The notes under the pieces were generated by a model. It was not told the origin of the DNA and made no database searches. It worked only from the letters and a program-made list of their open reading frames with translations. DNA of 64,000 nucleotides from positions 1,612,001 to 1,676,000 of the forward strand of contig NZ_LT629792.1 in the NCBI RefSeq assembly GCF_900106055.1. The letters run 5' to 3'. A program made the translations under genes and the position numbers. The stretch's first letter is position 1, and each line of letters starts with the position of its first letter. Origin of the DNA: Schaalia radingae. Its GTDB lineage: Bacteria > Actinomycetota > Actinomycetes > Actinomycetales > Actinomycetaceae. Positions 46,751 to 55,838 of this stretch are shown piece after piece.

Positions 46751-47656
46751 TCAGTCGACCTCGTCAGGTTCTCCCGCGCTGGGTAGAAGCCACTCGGAGT
46801 CAGGACGAGCGACGAGGCGGGCATTCGAGTACGCCATCTCCAATGTCAACACGGTGTGTCCGCGGTATATGCGCTCATTAGCCTTGGACACTACCAGCGC
46901 CAGATCTGCTCGACCATCACTGTCAAGATCCAACGGCATCAGGAACTGTGCCGTATCTTCAGGCGCGGCCGGATACCACTGAGGCACGACCACTTTATAG
47001 TTGCGGCGAGTCTTGCGCAGCGCCCAGTTCACCGCAGAATCAAGCGCCTGTCGCGCGCGGACCGGGTTCGCCTGCAAATCCAGTGGAAAGCGGTCAATGT
47101 TATCGCCCAAGATGTGACTGTAAGCCAATTTGAGTTCGCAGCTGCAGTCGTATACGAGGTCGCCAGCTGTTCTCACGTACTGTGCCATCTGCGGCAAGGG
47201 GTCAAAATTAGCCAGAAGATCTCTGTTGGACTCGGTAACCCATCCCTTGAAAAACCAATCTTGCGCGTCATCGTTGCGGAAGTGGTTCCTCTCAAAAAGC
47301 GCAAAGAGCTCCTCTGAAAGTGCAGTCAGCAGTCCAGTATTAAATGCAGCGTATTGCCCATCAGCGCTCACATCAATCTTGTCTTCGGTGACGAGGCGCT
47401 TGTACGTGTAGTTGACATAGTTGTTGAGGATCGGATGGTCGAGTGACCGGGTCGCCTCGCCCCAGTCTTCGTCCTCGGCAAGCGCGGCAAGCTCGTTCAG
47501 TGTCTGGTTCCACGCCAAGAGCGGACTGTAACGAGGCGCAGCGCCGCGCTCATATTTCACACGAAACGGGAAGAAAGCAAACTCACGGAGCCGATCCGGA
47601 TTTCCATTCGTCACGTAAGCCTCCTCAGCAGGTTCGAGGTTTTCCTGTCCTCGCAT
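46751..47656 (-). CDS. DUF3825 domain protein
   Basis: A 301-aa protein starting at ATG 47656, with AGGAG nine bases upstream. The conserved DUF3825 blocks are present: LNELAALAEDEDW, ILNNYVNYTYKRL, FNTGLLTALSEELFALFE, and ALRKTRRNYKVVVPQWY. The C-terminal part (MPLDLDSDGRADLALVVSK) is also typical. The family is thought to relate to RNA or nucleic-acid processes by domain association, but no activity can be read here. Single gene, convergent with the mutarotase. Confidence 0.8.
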   Translation of the reverse strand: MRGQENLEPAEEAYVTNGNPDRLREFAFFPFRVKYERGAAPRYSPLLAWNQTLNELAALAEDEDWGEATRSLDHPILNNYVNYTYKRLVTEDKIDVSADGQYAAFNTGLLTALSEELFALFERNHFRNDDAQDWFFKGWVTESNRDLLANFDPLPQMAQYVRTAGDLVYDCSCELKLAYSHILGDNIDRFPLDLQANPVRARQALDSAVNWALRKTRRNYKVVVPQWYPAAPEDTAQFLMPLDLDSDGRADLALVVSKANERIYRGHTVLTLEMAYSNARLVARPDSEWLLPSAGEPDEVD

Positions 47657-47798
47657 ATAGTGCGTCACTCCTGATCTCTTACTCAGCGCCTGCGCCGACG
47701 CGCGCTCGCACCCAACTGTGCGGCTGGCTCGCGCCCAAGCTGGCGATTGCCACGCCTCTCTCTCGGTGAGAATCCGACGTGCGCAGAGACCACTCTAT

Positions 47799-48881
47799 TC
47801 ACACGTTGAACCGGAATTCGACCACGTCACCGTCCTGCATGACGTAGTCTTTGCCTTCCATACGCACCCGCCCGTGAGCGCGCGCCTCCGCCATCGAGCC
47901 CAGTTCAACCAGCTCGTCGTAGCTAACGACCTCGGCTTTAATGAAACCTTTCTGGAAGTCGGTGTGGATGACGCCGGCAGCTTCGGGGGCGGTATCTCCC
48001 TGGTGAATCGTCCATGCCCGTGATTCCTTGTCACCAGCGGTGAGGAATGTTTGCAGTCCGAGGGTGCTAAATCCCACGCGCGCCAGCTGATCCAAGCCAG
48101 ATTCTGCTTGCCCTGACTCTTCGAGCATTTCGCGGGCGTCATCCTCGTCAAGTTCAATGAGTTCGGACTCGAATTGGGCGTCCAGGAAAATGGCGTCAGC
48201 GGGTGCGACGAGGGCGCGCAGTTCATCCTGCTTGGCGCGATCTGCCATCCCCTCGGAATCCATATTGAAGACATAGATAAACGGTTTCGCCGTCATCAGC
48301 TGGAACGATTTAAGGGCATCCTGGTCGAGCGCTGCTCCCTCGGGCCCGGATAGTACGGTGCCTTGTTCAAGAAGTTCGAGGGCGGCTTTCGCCGTCGCCA
48401 GAACTGCCGGATCTGTTTTCTTACCCTTGACCTCTTTGTCGAGGCGAGGGATTTGCTTTTCAAGGGTCTGAATATCAGCAAGGATCAGTTCTGTTGAGAT
48501 GGTCTCAATGTCACTGGCCGGATCAACTTTGCCTTCGACGTGGACAACGTCGGGGTCGTCGAATGCGCGTGTGACCTGGCAGATTGCGTCTGCCTCGCGA
48601 ATGTTGGCAAGAAACTGGTTGCCCAGGCCTTCGCCTTCAGAGGCGCCACGCACGATGCCCGCAATATCAACGAATGAGACGGTGGCGTGAATGATCTTTT
48701 CTGAGTTGAACATTTTTGCTAGAACGTCCAGACGAGGATCAGGCAGCGGTACCACTCCCACGTTTGGTTCGATCGTGGCGAAGGGGTAGTTCGCTGCGAG
48801 CGCTGATGCGCGCGTCAGGGCGTTAAAGAGGGTCGACTTGCCGACGTTGGGCAGTCCCGCAATTCCAATAGTCAAAGACAC
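47799..48881 (-). CDS. ychF: Obg-like ATPase YchF
   Basis: A 360-aa P-loop NTPase that prefers ATP and binds ribosomes. [57 protein letters not shown] and, in the C-terminal TGS domain, [20 protein letters not shown] are diagnostic. GTG 48881 gives the canonical start (M-S-L-T-I-G) and length; the ATG at 48899 is less likely. Confidence 0.95.
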   Translation of the reverse strand: MSLTIGIAGLPNVGKSTLFNALTRASALAANYPFATIEPNVGVVPLPDPRLDVLAKMFNSEKIIHATVSFVDIAGIVRGASEGEGLGNQFLANIREADAICQVTRAFDDPDVVHVEGKVDPASDIETISTELILADIQTLEKQIPRLDKEVKGKKTDPAVLATAKAALELLEQGTVLSGPEGAALDQDALKSFQLMTAKPFIYVFNMDSEGMADRAKQDELRALVAPADAIFLDAQFESELIELDEDDAREMLEESGQAESGLDQLARVGFSTLGLQTFLTAGDKESRAWTIHQGDTAPEAAGVIHTDFQKGFIKAEVVSYDELVELGSMAEARAHGRVRMEGKDYVMQDGDVVEFRFNV

Positions 48882-48951
48882 GTGCCCTATTGTAGGCATT
48901 CCTGTGCGCGTATGCGGAAAGCCGTGTCCTGCGCCTCATTCATGTGTGTGC

Positions 48952-48979
48952 CGAGTGGTCGCGTGCAAGCGACCACTCG
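48952..48979. repeat. 28-bp palindromic repeat, copy 12
   Basis: GTGCAA centre, extended by TGTGTGC/GCACACA on the flanks. Located between the ychF start and the ispH end. Confidence 0.92.
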
Positions 48980-49058
48980 GCACACAGCAGAAAATTCGCG
49001 CAGATATCTTGTGGTGAGTCAGCAGCGTCTCGCGCCTTCGTTGCACCGGGCGTCACCG

Positions 49059-50177
49059 TCAATGCGTGTGGTTCGCACCTGACTGCCGCGGCGCGTGCGG
49101 GCGCGCATCGATCAGCCCCGACTTCTTGAGCTCCATACGCAAATTACGCGGCAATGCAAACGTTGTCGTCTCGGTTTCGGTGCGCACTTGCTCAACGTGC
49201 GTCAAGCCGCGTTCTTTCAGCCACGCGATGACGTCTCGCACCAACACTTCCGGCACGGACGCACCCGATGTGACACCAACCGTCTGAGCACCTTCAAACC
49301 ATTCTTCGCGCAGCTCACTTGCTCGGTCAACACGATGAGCTGAACCGGCACCGGCATCCAGCGCAACTTCCAGCAGCCGCACAGAATTCGACGAATTCGC
49401 CGATCCCACCACGATCATGACATCAACGTCAGGCGCAATCGACTTCACTGCAACTTGCCGGTTTTGCGTCGCATAGCAAATATCGTCACTGGGAGGATCC
49501 GTCAGCTCCGGGAATCGTTCACGCAGCCGGTCAACCGTCTGCCGCGTCTCGTCAACAGAGAGCGTGGTCTGCGAAATCCATACCACGCGCGAGGGGTCAC
49601 GCACCGTCACCGAGTCAACCTCGTCAGGCGATCCAACGACCTGAATATGGTCGGGAGCCTCACCAAACGTCCCCTCGACTTCCTCGTGCCCCTGATGGCC
49701 CACCAGGATAATGTCATAGTCTTCGCGCGCAAAACGCACCGCTTCGCGATGCACTTTCGTCACGAGCGGGCACGTCGCATCGATAGTGGCGAGGTGACGC
49801 TCCTGCGCTGCGGCCACCACCTGCGGTGACACTCCGTGCGCGGAAAACACGACCCGAGCTCCCTCGGGAACTTCGTCGACTTCCTGCACGAAAATCGCGC
49901 CGCGCTCAGACAGAGTTTCCACCACGTATTTATTGTGAACGATCTCTTTGCGCACGTAGATAGGCGGCCCGTACAGTTCGAGCGCTTTCTCCACGACGTC
50001 GACCGCTCTGTCCACGCCCGCACAGTACCCACGCGGCGCAGCGACGAGCACGCGCCCGCCTTCAGGCGTCTGGTCCTGGCCTGATCCGGCCCCACCATCA
50101 TCTTGCGGCGGCCGTGGGAACGAGGGCGACGGAAGCGACACGGGAGATGCGCGATGCGCAGCGGCGTCCTGATTCAT
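49059..50177 (-). CDS. ispH: 4-hydroxy-3-methylbut-2-enyl diphosphate reductase
   Basis: A 372-aa iron-sulfur enzyme of the MEP isoprenoid pathway. The three cluster cysteines are in [11 protein letters not shown] (about 52), [11 protein letters not shown] (about 134) and ICYATQNRQ (about 232). [15 protein letters not shown] ([14 protein letters not shown]) and [11 protein letters not shown] motifs are present. The first 40 residues are Pro/Gly/Asp-rich, so the true start may be later. The prenyl precursors feed the cis-prenyltransferase at 53-54 kb. Confidence 0.95.
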   Translation of the reverse strand: MNQDAAAHRASPVSLPSPSFPRPPQDDGGAGSGQDQTPEGGRVLVAAPRGYCAGVDRAVDVVEKALELYGPPIYVRKEIVHNKYVVETLSERGAIFVQEVDEVPEGARVVFSAHGVSPQVVAAAQERHLATIDATCPLVTKVHREAVRFAREDYDIILVGHQGHEEVEGTFGEAPDHIQVVGSPDEVDSVTVRDPSRVVWISQTTLSVDETRQTVDRLRERFPELTDPPSDDICYATQNRQVAVKSIAPDVDVMIVVGSANSSNSVRLLEVALDAGAGSAHRVDRASELREEWFEGAQTVGVTSGASVPEVLVRDVIAWLKERGLTHVEQVRTETETTTFALPRNLRMELKKSGLIDARPHAPRQSGANHTH

Positions 50178-50287
50178 ACGTCCAATCTAACGTCTATGAC
50201 ACCTATTGACATCCTCAGCGTAATGAATCCCACGTCACGGCAGCGCTCCACCGTCCGCATCGTCGTGTGATGTGACATCCTTGGATC

Positions 50288-51658
50288 GTGTCATTTTCAC
50301 AGCCTCCGCATATGCCAGATGGACGCCAGCCCGGAAGCGGCCGGCCACCCTCGTCAATGAACGCGGGCCAGCCCGGTGCGCGCACGCTCGCCCCCAAGGC
50401 AGCGATGACGACGAGGGAGAACCCATGGCCTCTGCGACTGCTTACTGAGAACATCAAGACCTATGTCGAAAAGATGTCGACACTGTGGGTTGAAGGCCAG
50501 ATCGTGGAATACAAGCCGCGACCTGGCACTCGTATGGCGTTTTTCGTGCTGCGTGACGTGCAAGCGGATACATCCATGACTGTGACCGCGTTCCCTTCGG
50601 TACTGGACCGCACCGGCCCGGGCTTTGAAGAAGGGGCGCGCGTGGTGATTCGTGCGACTCCTGTGTTTTGGGAGAAGCGCGGGACGCTCAATCTGCGGGC
50701 TGAGGAGATCCATCTGCAGGGACTGGGCGATTTGCTCGCGCAGATTGAGATGCTGCGCCGCAAGCTTTCGGCCGAGGGCCTGTTTGCTCCCGAACGCAAA
50801 GTCCCGCTGCCGTTCGCCCCGAAGGTGATTGGTTTGGTGTGTGGCCGCAACGCCAAGGCAAAAGATGACGTCGTGGTCAACGCGAGCGCGCGCTGGCCTG
50901 CGATCGGCTTTGAGATTCGTGAAGTTGCTGTTCAGGGCGTGCACGCGGTGCGGGAGGTGTGCGCGGCGATGACTGAGCTGGACGGGCTGAGCCATGTTGA
51001 TGTCATCGTAGTGGCCCGTGGTGGCGGCTCGGTCGAGGACCTTTTGCCGTTTTCTGATGAGACGATGGTGCGTACTGCGGCAACGATTCGTAAACCGCTT
51101 GTTTCAGCCATTGGGCACGAGGCCGACGCTCCTCTGCTGGATCTGGTTGCTGATTTTCGTGCGTCCACGCCGACGGATGCGGCCCGCCGTGTCGTGCCGG
51201 ATTTGGCGCAGGAGACTGCTGGGCTGACTCAGGCCGCCTCGCGCATGCGTTCTGCGGTTGCGCGCGTGGTGGGCAGGGAGCGCGAGCGTCTCTCGTTGGT
51301 CACGTCGCGTCCAGTGATGGTCGAGCCAAGGGCGATTGTCGAGCGCCACGTGCAGGTTGTGGACGGTTTGCGCGGCCGTCTGTCAGTGGCGCTGTCGCGA
51401 ATGCTGTCCCGCGAGCAAACGGGGTTGGCTCGAGCGATCGGCACGTTGAGGGCTCTGTCCCCTCAGGCAACGTTGGATCGCGGGTATGCCCTGTTGCGCA
51501 CGCCGGGTGGAGATCTGATTCGCTCCACTGATCAGATAGCGAAAGGCGATTTACTTGAGGGCGTCTTAGCGTCGGGCCGACTGGTCGCTCAAGTGTTCGG
51601 CTTCACTCCTGCTACCTCGGATACCTCCGCATCAGAAGATGATCCCCTCGCCAATTAA
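50288..51658 (+). CDS. xseA: Exodeoxyribonuclease VII large subunit
   Basis: A 456-aa nuclease subunit. An N-terminal OB-fold (VEKMSTLWVEGQIVEYKPRP) is followed by the catalytic domain: KVIGLVCGRNAKAKDDVV, VIVVARGGGSVEDLLPFSDE, VSAIGHEADAPLLD and ADFRASTPTDAAR. A coiled region and QATLDRGYALLR end it. The start is GTG 50288 with a poor ribosome site; ATG 50312 is an alternative. It is followed by xseB, with a palindromic repeat between the two genes. Confidence 0.95.
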   Translation: MSFSQPPHMPDGRQPGSGRPPSSMNAGQPGARTLAPKAAMTTRENPWPLRLLTENIKTYVEKMSTLWVEGQIVEYKPRPGTRMAFFVLRDVQADTSMTVTAFPSVLDRTGPGFEEGARVVIRATPVFWEKRGTLNLRAEEIHLQGLGDLLAQIEMLRRKLSAEGLFAPERKVPLPFAPKVIGLVCGRNAKAKDDVVVNASARWPAIGFEIREVAVQGVHAVREVCAAMTELDGLSHVDVIVVARGGGSVEDLLPFSDETMVRTAATIRKPLVSAIGHEADAPLLDLVADFRASTPTDAARRVVPDLAQETAGLTQAASRMRSAVARVVGRERERLSLVTSRPVMVEPRAIVERHVQVVDGLRGRLSVALSRMLSREQTGLARAIGTLRALSPQATLDRGYALLRTPGGDLIRSTDQIAKGDLLEGVLASGRLVAQVFGFTPATSDTSASEDDPLAN

Positions 51659-51682
51659 TGCGCAAAGCTTTGTTCATTGTGC

Positions 51683-51710
51683 CGAGTGGTCGCGTGCACG
51701 CGACCACTCG
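51683..51710. repeat. 28-bp palindromic repeat, copy 13 (perfect palindrome)
   Basis: Exact palindrome, with GTGC/GCAC flanks, in the 84-base gap between xseA and xseB, which are normally one operon. A-rich, not T-rich, sequence follows, so it is not a typical terminator. Confidence 0.93.
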
Positions 51711-51742
51711 GCACACACAAGAAAACTGGGAAGGAAAAGTTT

Positions 51743-52027
51743 ATGAGCCAGAATGGCACCTCACCTGTGGAGAACCGGCCGGATGCCTCCACTATGGGAT
51801 ACGAGCAGGCACGCGATGAACTCGTTGAGATCGTCGGTGTTCTTGAATCAGGCAAGGCTCCCCTCGAAGCAACCCTTCAGCTGTGGGAGCGAGGTGAAGC
51901 TCTCGCCACGCGCTGCCGCACGATCCTGGACCAGGCTCAATCCCGCCTTGAACAGGCAGACGCCTCAGACCAGCCACACGACGATGCGAGCGGCTCATCT
52001 GAACAAGCAGACGGCGCTTTCAGGTAG
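51743..52027 (+). CDS. xseB: Exodeoxyribonuclease VII small subunit
   Basis: A 94-aa subunit. The family signature GYEQARDELVEIVGVLESGK and LEATLQLWERGEALATRC covers residues about 13-60, followed by an acidic Ser/Gln-rich tail. AAGGA lies nine bases before ATG 51743. A half copy of the palindromic repeat starts right after the stop codon. Confidence 0.94.
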   Translation: MSQNGTSPVENRPDASTMGYEQARDELVEIVGVLESGKAPLEATLQLWERGEALATRCRTILDQAQSRLEQADASDQPHDDASGSSEQADGAFR

Positions 52028-52038
52028 GCGACCACTCG
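52028..52038. repeat. Half-site of palindromic repeat, copy 14
   Basis: Only GCGACCACTCG is present, beginning at the base after the xseB stop. No left half is found upstream. Confidence 0.6.
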
Positions 52039-52053
52039 CGGTCACGTCGCCTC

Positions 52054-52134
52054 TAGCACCGCCCGAGCGCACACCGTCCCTGGCACCGCTCGAGCGCACA
52101 CCGCCCCTGGCGCCACATGACCGCACTCCGCCCC
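52054..52134. repeat. 27-bp tandem repeat, three imperfect units
   Basis: Units at 52054-52080, 52081-52107 and 52108-52134 share the pattern GGCACCGCxCGAGCGCACAC. The first two differ at four positions; the third is more diverged. The sequence lies between xseB and the sugar kinase gene, outside any supported gene. Confidence 0.75.
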
Positions 52135-52286
52135 GTTCTCCTCGACAATGGAGTCTGCAGGCGTTGCCAATTTCCGCTGCATACCCACATTCGATAGGCT
52201 AAGCACAGAACGCACTCGTGCGCTCTTCCCCACCAGTTCGGGCGCACCCGCACAGAAGCGTGTACGTCACCAGTCAGGAAGTTTCA

Positions 52287-53240
52287 ATGGATATCTTGTC
52301 TGCCCCGCATATCCTCGCCATCGGCGAGTCCCTCGTGGATATTCTGCACCGCCCCGACCGCCCCGATGATGTTGTGGAGACACCCGGCGGCTCTCCCGCA
52401 AACACGGCGATGACACTGGGTCGCCTGGGTCGTCCGATTGTGCTGGAAACGTGGCTGGGCCGCGATGAACGAGGGCGGACAGTGGCTGAACACTTCCGCG
52501 ACTCCCACGTCTATATTCCACTGGAATCTTTCGGCGCAACACGCACAACGACGGCAACTGCCACGCTGAATGAGCGAGGTGCCGCGACCTACACCTTCGA
52601 TATTGAGTGGGCTCCGCGCACGCCTATCCCTGTTTCTCCCCATGCCCAAATCGTGCATGCCGGGTCGATTTCCGCTGTTATTCAGCCAGGTGGCCCCGCC
52701 ATTCTTGACGCGCTGCACCGCGCACACGATCAGGCCATCGTCACCTACGACCCGAATATCCGCCCCGACATTATGGGCTCACCGGAAGAATCGATCGACA
52801 CGATCCTCGACTTCGTGCGTGCAGCCGACATCGTGAAGGTCTCAGATGAAGACATCGCATGGCTGACGAATGATGCACCACTGGACGAGGTCGTGTCTGA
52901 TTGGCTCGGACTTGGCCCGTCGCTTGTCATCGTCACCCGCGGAAGCAAGGGTGCCATGGCTCGTTCAGTGAGTGGCATGCAGTGCGCGGCCACCCCTGCT
53001 GATATCCCAGTGGTTGATACTGTCGGCGCGGGTGATTCGTTCACCGGCGGCATTATTGACGCACTGTGGGGTCTTGGCCTCGTGGGGGCTGACGCGCGCG
53101 AAGCGTTGCGGACCCTTGACGAGGCGACCGCAATGAAGATTTTGACGCGAGCCTCACGAATTTCAGATATCACTGTTTCGCGTGCCGGCGCCAACCCACC
53201 GTGGCTGTCGGAGCTGAGCGAGTCGGAGCTGAACGACTAG
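52287..53240 (+). CDS. PfkB-family sugar kinase (fructokinase-like)
   Basis: A 317-aa kinase. ILAIGESLVDILHRP, ETPGGSPANTAMTLGRLG (PfkB signature 1 region), VTYDPNIRPDIMG, VVTRGSKGAM-like IVTRGSKGAMARS and DTVGAGDSFTGGIIDAL with the catalytic Asp are present. AGGAA precedes ATG 52287. A fructose or related ketose is the usual substrate, but specificity is not fixed by the sequence. Confidence 0.9.
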   Translation: MDILSAPHILAIGESLVDILHRPDRPDDVVETPGGSPANTAMTLGRLGRPIVLETWLGRDERGRTVAEHFRDSHVYIPLESFGATRTTTATATLNERGAATYTFDIEWAPRTPIPVSPHAQIVHAGSISAVIQPGGPAILDALHRAHDQAIVTYDPNIRPDIMGSPEESIDTILDFVRAADIVKVSDEDIAWLTNDAPLDEVVSDWLGLGPSLVIVTRGSKGAMARSVSGMQCAATPADIPVVDTVGAGDSFTGGIIDALWGLGLVGADAREALRTLDEATAMKILTRASRISDITVSRAGANPPWLSELSESELND

Positions 53241-53255
53241 CTCGCCTGCGCGCAA

Positions 53256-54017
53256 TCAACGCCCCATACGCCGTTCACGTTGCGCATAGGAGCGTAGCGC
53301 GCGCAGAAAATCGACGCGTCGGAAGTCAGGCCAGTACGCCTCACAGAAGTACAACTCGGTGTGAACACTCTGCCAGATCATAAAGCCGGACAGCCGCTGC
53401 TCACCCGAGGTGCGAATCACAAGGTCCGGATCAGGCTGCCCCTTGGTGTACAGATGATTCGTGATGTCCTCGTCAGTGAGCGAATCAGCAACTTCTTCCA
53501 GCGTGCGCCCCTGAGCAGCCGCATCTCGCAGCAAAGAGCGCACCGCATCAGCAATCTCATGACGCCCGCCGTAGCCAACCGCGATGTTGACGCTCAGGCC
53601 ATCCATATCTTTCGTCGCGTCCTGGGCGCTGCGCAACTCGTCGGCAAGATCCTCGCTGAGCAGTGACAAATCACCGACAACACCGATTTTCCAGCGACGC
53701 TGAGCGGCCAAGGCGCGCACGGCCTGCCCAATAATGTCAAAAAGCTCGTCGATCTCATGCTGATCGCGCTCCAGATTGTCGGTAGAGAGCATCCATAGCG
53801 TGACGATCTCAACTCCGACCTCTTCGGCCCACTCCAAAAATTCTGCAATTTTCCCGGCACCGGCGCGGTGACCGTGAGACGCTGTGGTTCCAATGGAACG
53901 CGCCCAGCGGCGGTTTCCATCCAAGATGACCCCGACGTGACGGGGAATCGACCCATGAGCGATTTCAGAGCGTACTCGCCGTTCATACAGGTCGTAGAGC
54001 AAATTCCATTGCGCCAT
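53256..54017 (-). CDS. cis-prenyltransferase (isoprenyl transferase)
   Basis: A 253-aa enzyme of the UppS family. HVGVILDGNRRWAR is the catalytic Asp/diphosphate motif, then TLWMLSTDNLERD, IAVGYGGRHEI and DLVIRTSGEQRLSGFMIWQS. GGAGGT sits seven bases upstream of ATG 54017. The N-terminus (LLYDLYERRVR) and the adjoining hemolysin III gene match the mycobacterial short-chain Z-farnesyl diphosphate synthase locus, so it may make a short product rather than undecaprenyl diphosphate. Confidence 0.92.
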   Translation of the reverse strand: MAQWNLLYDLYERRVRSEIAHGSIPRHVGVILDGNRRWARSIGTTASHGHRAGAGKIAEFLEWAEEVGVEIVTLWMLSTDNLERDQHEIDELFDIIGQAVRALAAQRRWKIGVVGDLSLLSEDLADELRSAQDATKDMDGLSVNIAVGYGGRHEIADAVRSLLRDAAAQGRTLEEVADSLTDEDITNHLYTKGQPDPDLVIRTSGEQRLSGFMIWQSVHTELYFCEAYWPDFRRVDFLRALRSYAQRERRMGR

Positions 54018-54265
54018 CGGGACCTCCCATATGTTCTTGCACCAACTGTATACCTCACGCCTCGAACTCAGAGGGCGAAGGATTGCCCCGTGGATTTCGC
54101 CTATGGAGATTGTGGCGGTCCCACTACCTAACTTACGGTATCGTAGGGAAGAGGGCGGGGTGGTCATCACGGCCCCATCACAGCGCCACCGCGGCGCCCC
54201 GCGGCCCCCACCAACGCGTCACTGTCCCTGCGAGAATGCGAGTTCGGTAAGGAGAGATGTCAGAC

Positions 54266-54949
54266 ATGAAGATTGCATCTATTCACCCCACCCAGTGGGT
54301 TCCAGAACAGCTCATTAGCGTCAAGCCGCACTTTCGCGGATGGCTCCATCTGGTCGCCACTCCCCTGTCACTGGCCGCCTCGATCGTTCTCGTGTGCCTG
54401 GCACCTACCACAGCGACTACATGGGCCTCGGCTGTCTACCTTGCCGCATCGCTCATCCTGTTCGGCATCTCGGCGCTTTACCACCGTTTCTACTGGGCTC
54501 CCAAATGGGAGACGCTATGGCGCAGACTCGACCATTCAAACATTTTCCTGCTGATCGCCGGCACCTACACACCGCTGGCTGTCGCCCTCCTGTCCCCGCA
54601 TGATCAGGTTGTTCTGCTCTCGATCGTGTGGACAGGTGCCATCGCAGGCATTCTCATTAACCTGTTGTGGCCGGCAGCGCCCCGCTGGCTGGCAACGCTG
54701 CTGTACGTTGTGTTGGGCTGGACCGCCATATGGTATCTGCCCGCTCTGTGGTCTGGTGGTGGCCCCGCCGTCGTGTGGCTCGTCATTGCAGGTGGTTTGC
54801 TGTATACACTGGGTGCCCTCGTCTATGCGACGAAATGGCCGAATCCCTCGCCCAAGTGGTTTGGTTTCCATGAGATCTTCCACTCGTTCACGATCCTGGC
54901 GTGGGCGTGTCAATGCGTCGCCGTGTACATCGCGGTCCTGACTGCTTAA
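54266..54949 (+). CDS. Hemolysin III / PAQR-like membrane protein
   Basis: A 227-aa seven-helix membrane protein. PHFRGWLHLVATPLSL, GISALYHRFYW, RRLDHSNIFLLIAGTYTPLA and FHEIFHSFTILAWACQCVAV give the family's conserved Ser/His/Asp zinc-site residues. The start is ATG 54266, spaced from AAGGAG; ATG 54257 is too close. Divergent from the prenyltransferase gene. The physiological role is unknown; some relatives bind zinc or alter lipid metabolism. Confidence 0.88.
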   Translation: MKIASIHPTQWVPEQLISVKPHFRGWLHLVATPLSLAASIVLVCLAPTTATTWASAVYLAASLILFGISALYHRFYWAPKWETLWRRLDHSNIFLLIAGTYTPLAVALLSPHDQVVLLSIVWTGAIAGILINLLWPAAPRWLATLLYVVLGWTAIWYLPALWSGGGPAVVWLVIAGGLLYTLGALVYATKWPNPSPKWFGFHEIFHSFTILAWACQCVAVYIAVLTA

Positions 54950-55153
54950 GCGTGTGCCACCAGCGGCGTTGATTGTTTTGTCATCATTGACGAGGGTGGC
55001 CCATGCGCCGTTTCGTCCGGAGATGAAAACGAGACTTTCGCCGCTTTGGATATGGCTTTAGTCGCTCTTATTGTTACACTGACCCCAGTTCATCGTTTTG
55101 TCGCTCCGGCACCACACCACGGTGCCGGACTTTTTCATTGAAAGGAAGGAACC

Positions 55154-55639
55154 ATGGCGGACACTCAGTGGCTGACACGAGCCCAATATGATGCCCTCAA
55201 GGCAGAGCTGACTGAGAGAATCGAGCAGCGTCGCCCGGAGATCGCCAAACTGATCGATGCGGCTCGCCAGGAAGGCGATTTGAGGGAGAACGGCGGCTAC
55301 CATGCTGCCCGAAATGAGCAGTCCATGAACGAAACGCGTATCCTCGCACTTCAGGAGATGCTCGAGCATGCGGAGGTGGGAGAAACTCCCGCCAACGATG
55401 GCGTGGTGGAGCCTGGAATGGTCGTCACTGCAACGGTGGCTGGCCGTGAGCAGAAGTTCCTGCTCGGCTCACGCGATGCCGGCGGCGATCTGGGTATCCA
55501 GGTGTTCTCCGCTCGCGCACCGCTGGGTGCAGCGGTGATGGGACATAAGCCTGGCGACAAGCTGACCTATGAGGCGCCCAACGGTAAGACCATCGAGGTT
55601 GAAATTCTCGAGTGTGTGCCTTACGGACAAGAAGGATAA
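55154..55639 (+). CDS. greA: Transcription elongation factor GreA
   Basis: A 161-aa factor that rescues backtracked RNA polymerase. The N-terminal coiled coil carries RPEIAKLIDAARQEGDLREN with the acidic tip, then GGYHAARNEQ. The C-terminal FKBP-like part has SARAPLGAAVMGHKPGDKLT. A strong AAGGAAGGA precedes ATG 55154 and a terminator follows. Confidence 0.96.
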   Translation: MADTQWLTRAQYDALKAELTERIEQRRPEIAKLIDAARQEGDLRENGGYHAARNEQSMNETRILALQEMLEHAEVGETPANDGVVEPGMVVTATVAGREQKFLLGSRDAGGDLGIQVFSARAPLGAAVMGHKPGDKLTYEAPNGKTIEVEILECVPYGQEG

Positions 55640-55657
55640 TTACTCTCCAGACGGGTG

Positions 55658-55704
55658 CTCCCCGAAAGAGCGGCTGACTGTGTTCAACCGTCTCTTTCGG
55701 GGAG
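55658..55704 (+). terminator. Rho-independent terminator after greA
   Basis: CTCCCCGAAAGAG and CTCTTTCGGGGAG form a 13-bp perfect stem around a 21-base loop, 19 bases after the greA stop, followed by TTTGC. Confidence 0.8.
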
Positions 55705-55838
55705 TTTGCTATATGAAGGGCCCACGCGCATGCACCTGCCAGCCTGCGAGTGAACGTTTAATTAGAGTTTTGGTTCACCGCGTCGATGCCGGCTCAGCGT
55801 GATCGCCGAGCGCATCAACGCTTGCTCGAGGCGTCAGC

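Noticed and set aside
52054..52202. A small Pro/Arg-rich protein encoded by the 27-bp repeats
   Set aside because: The frame is a shadow that begins inside xseB with no start signal of its own.
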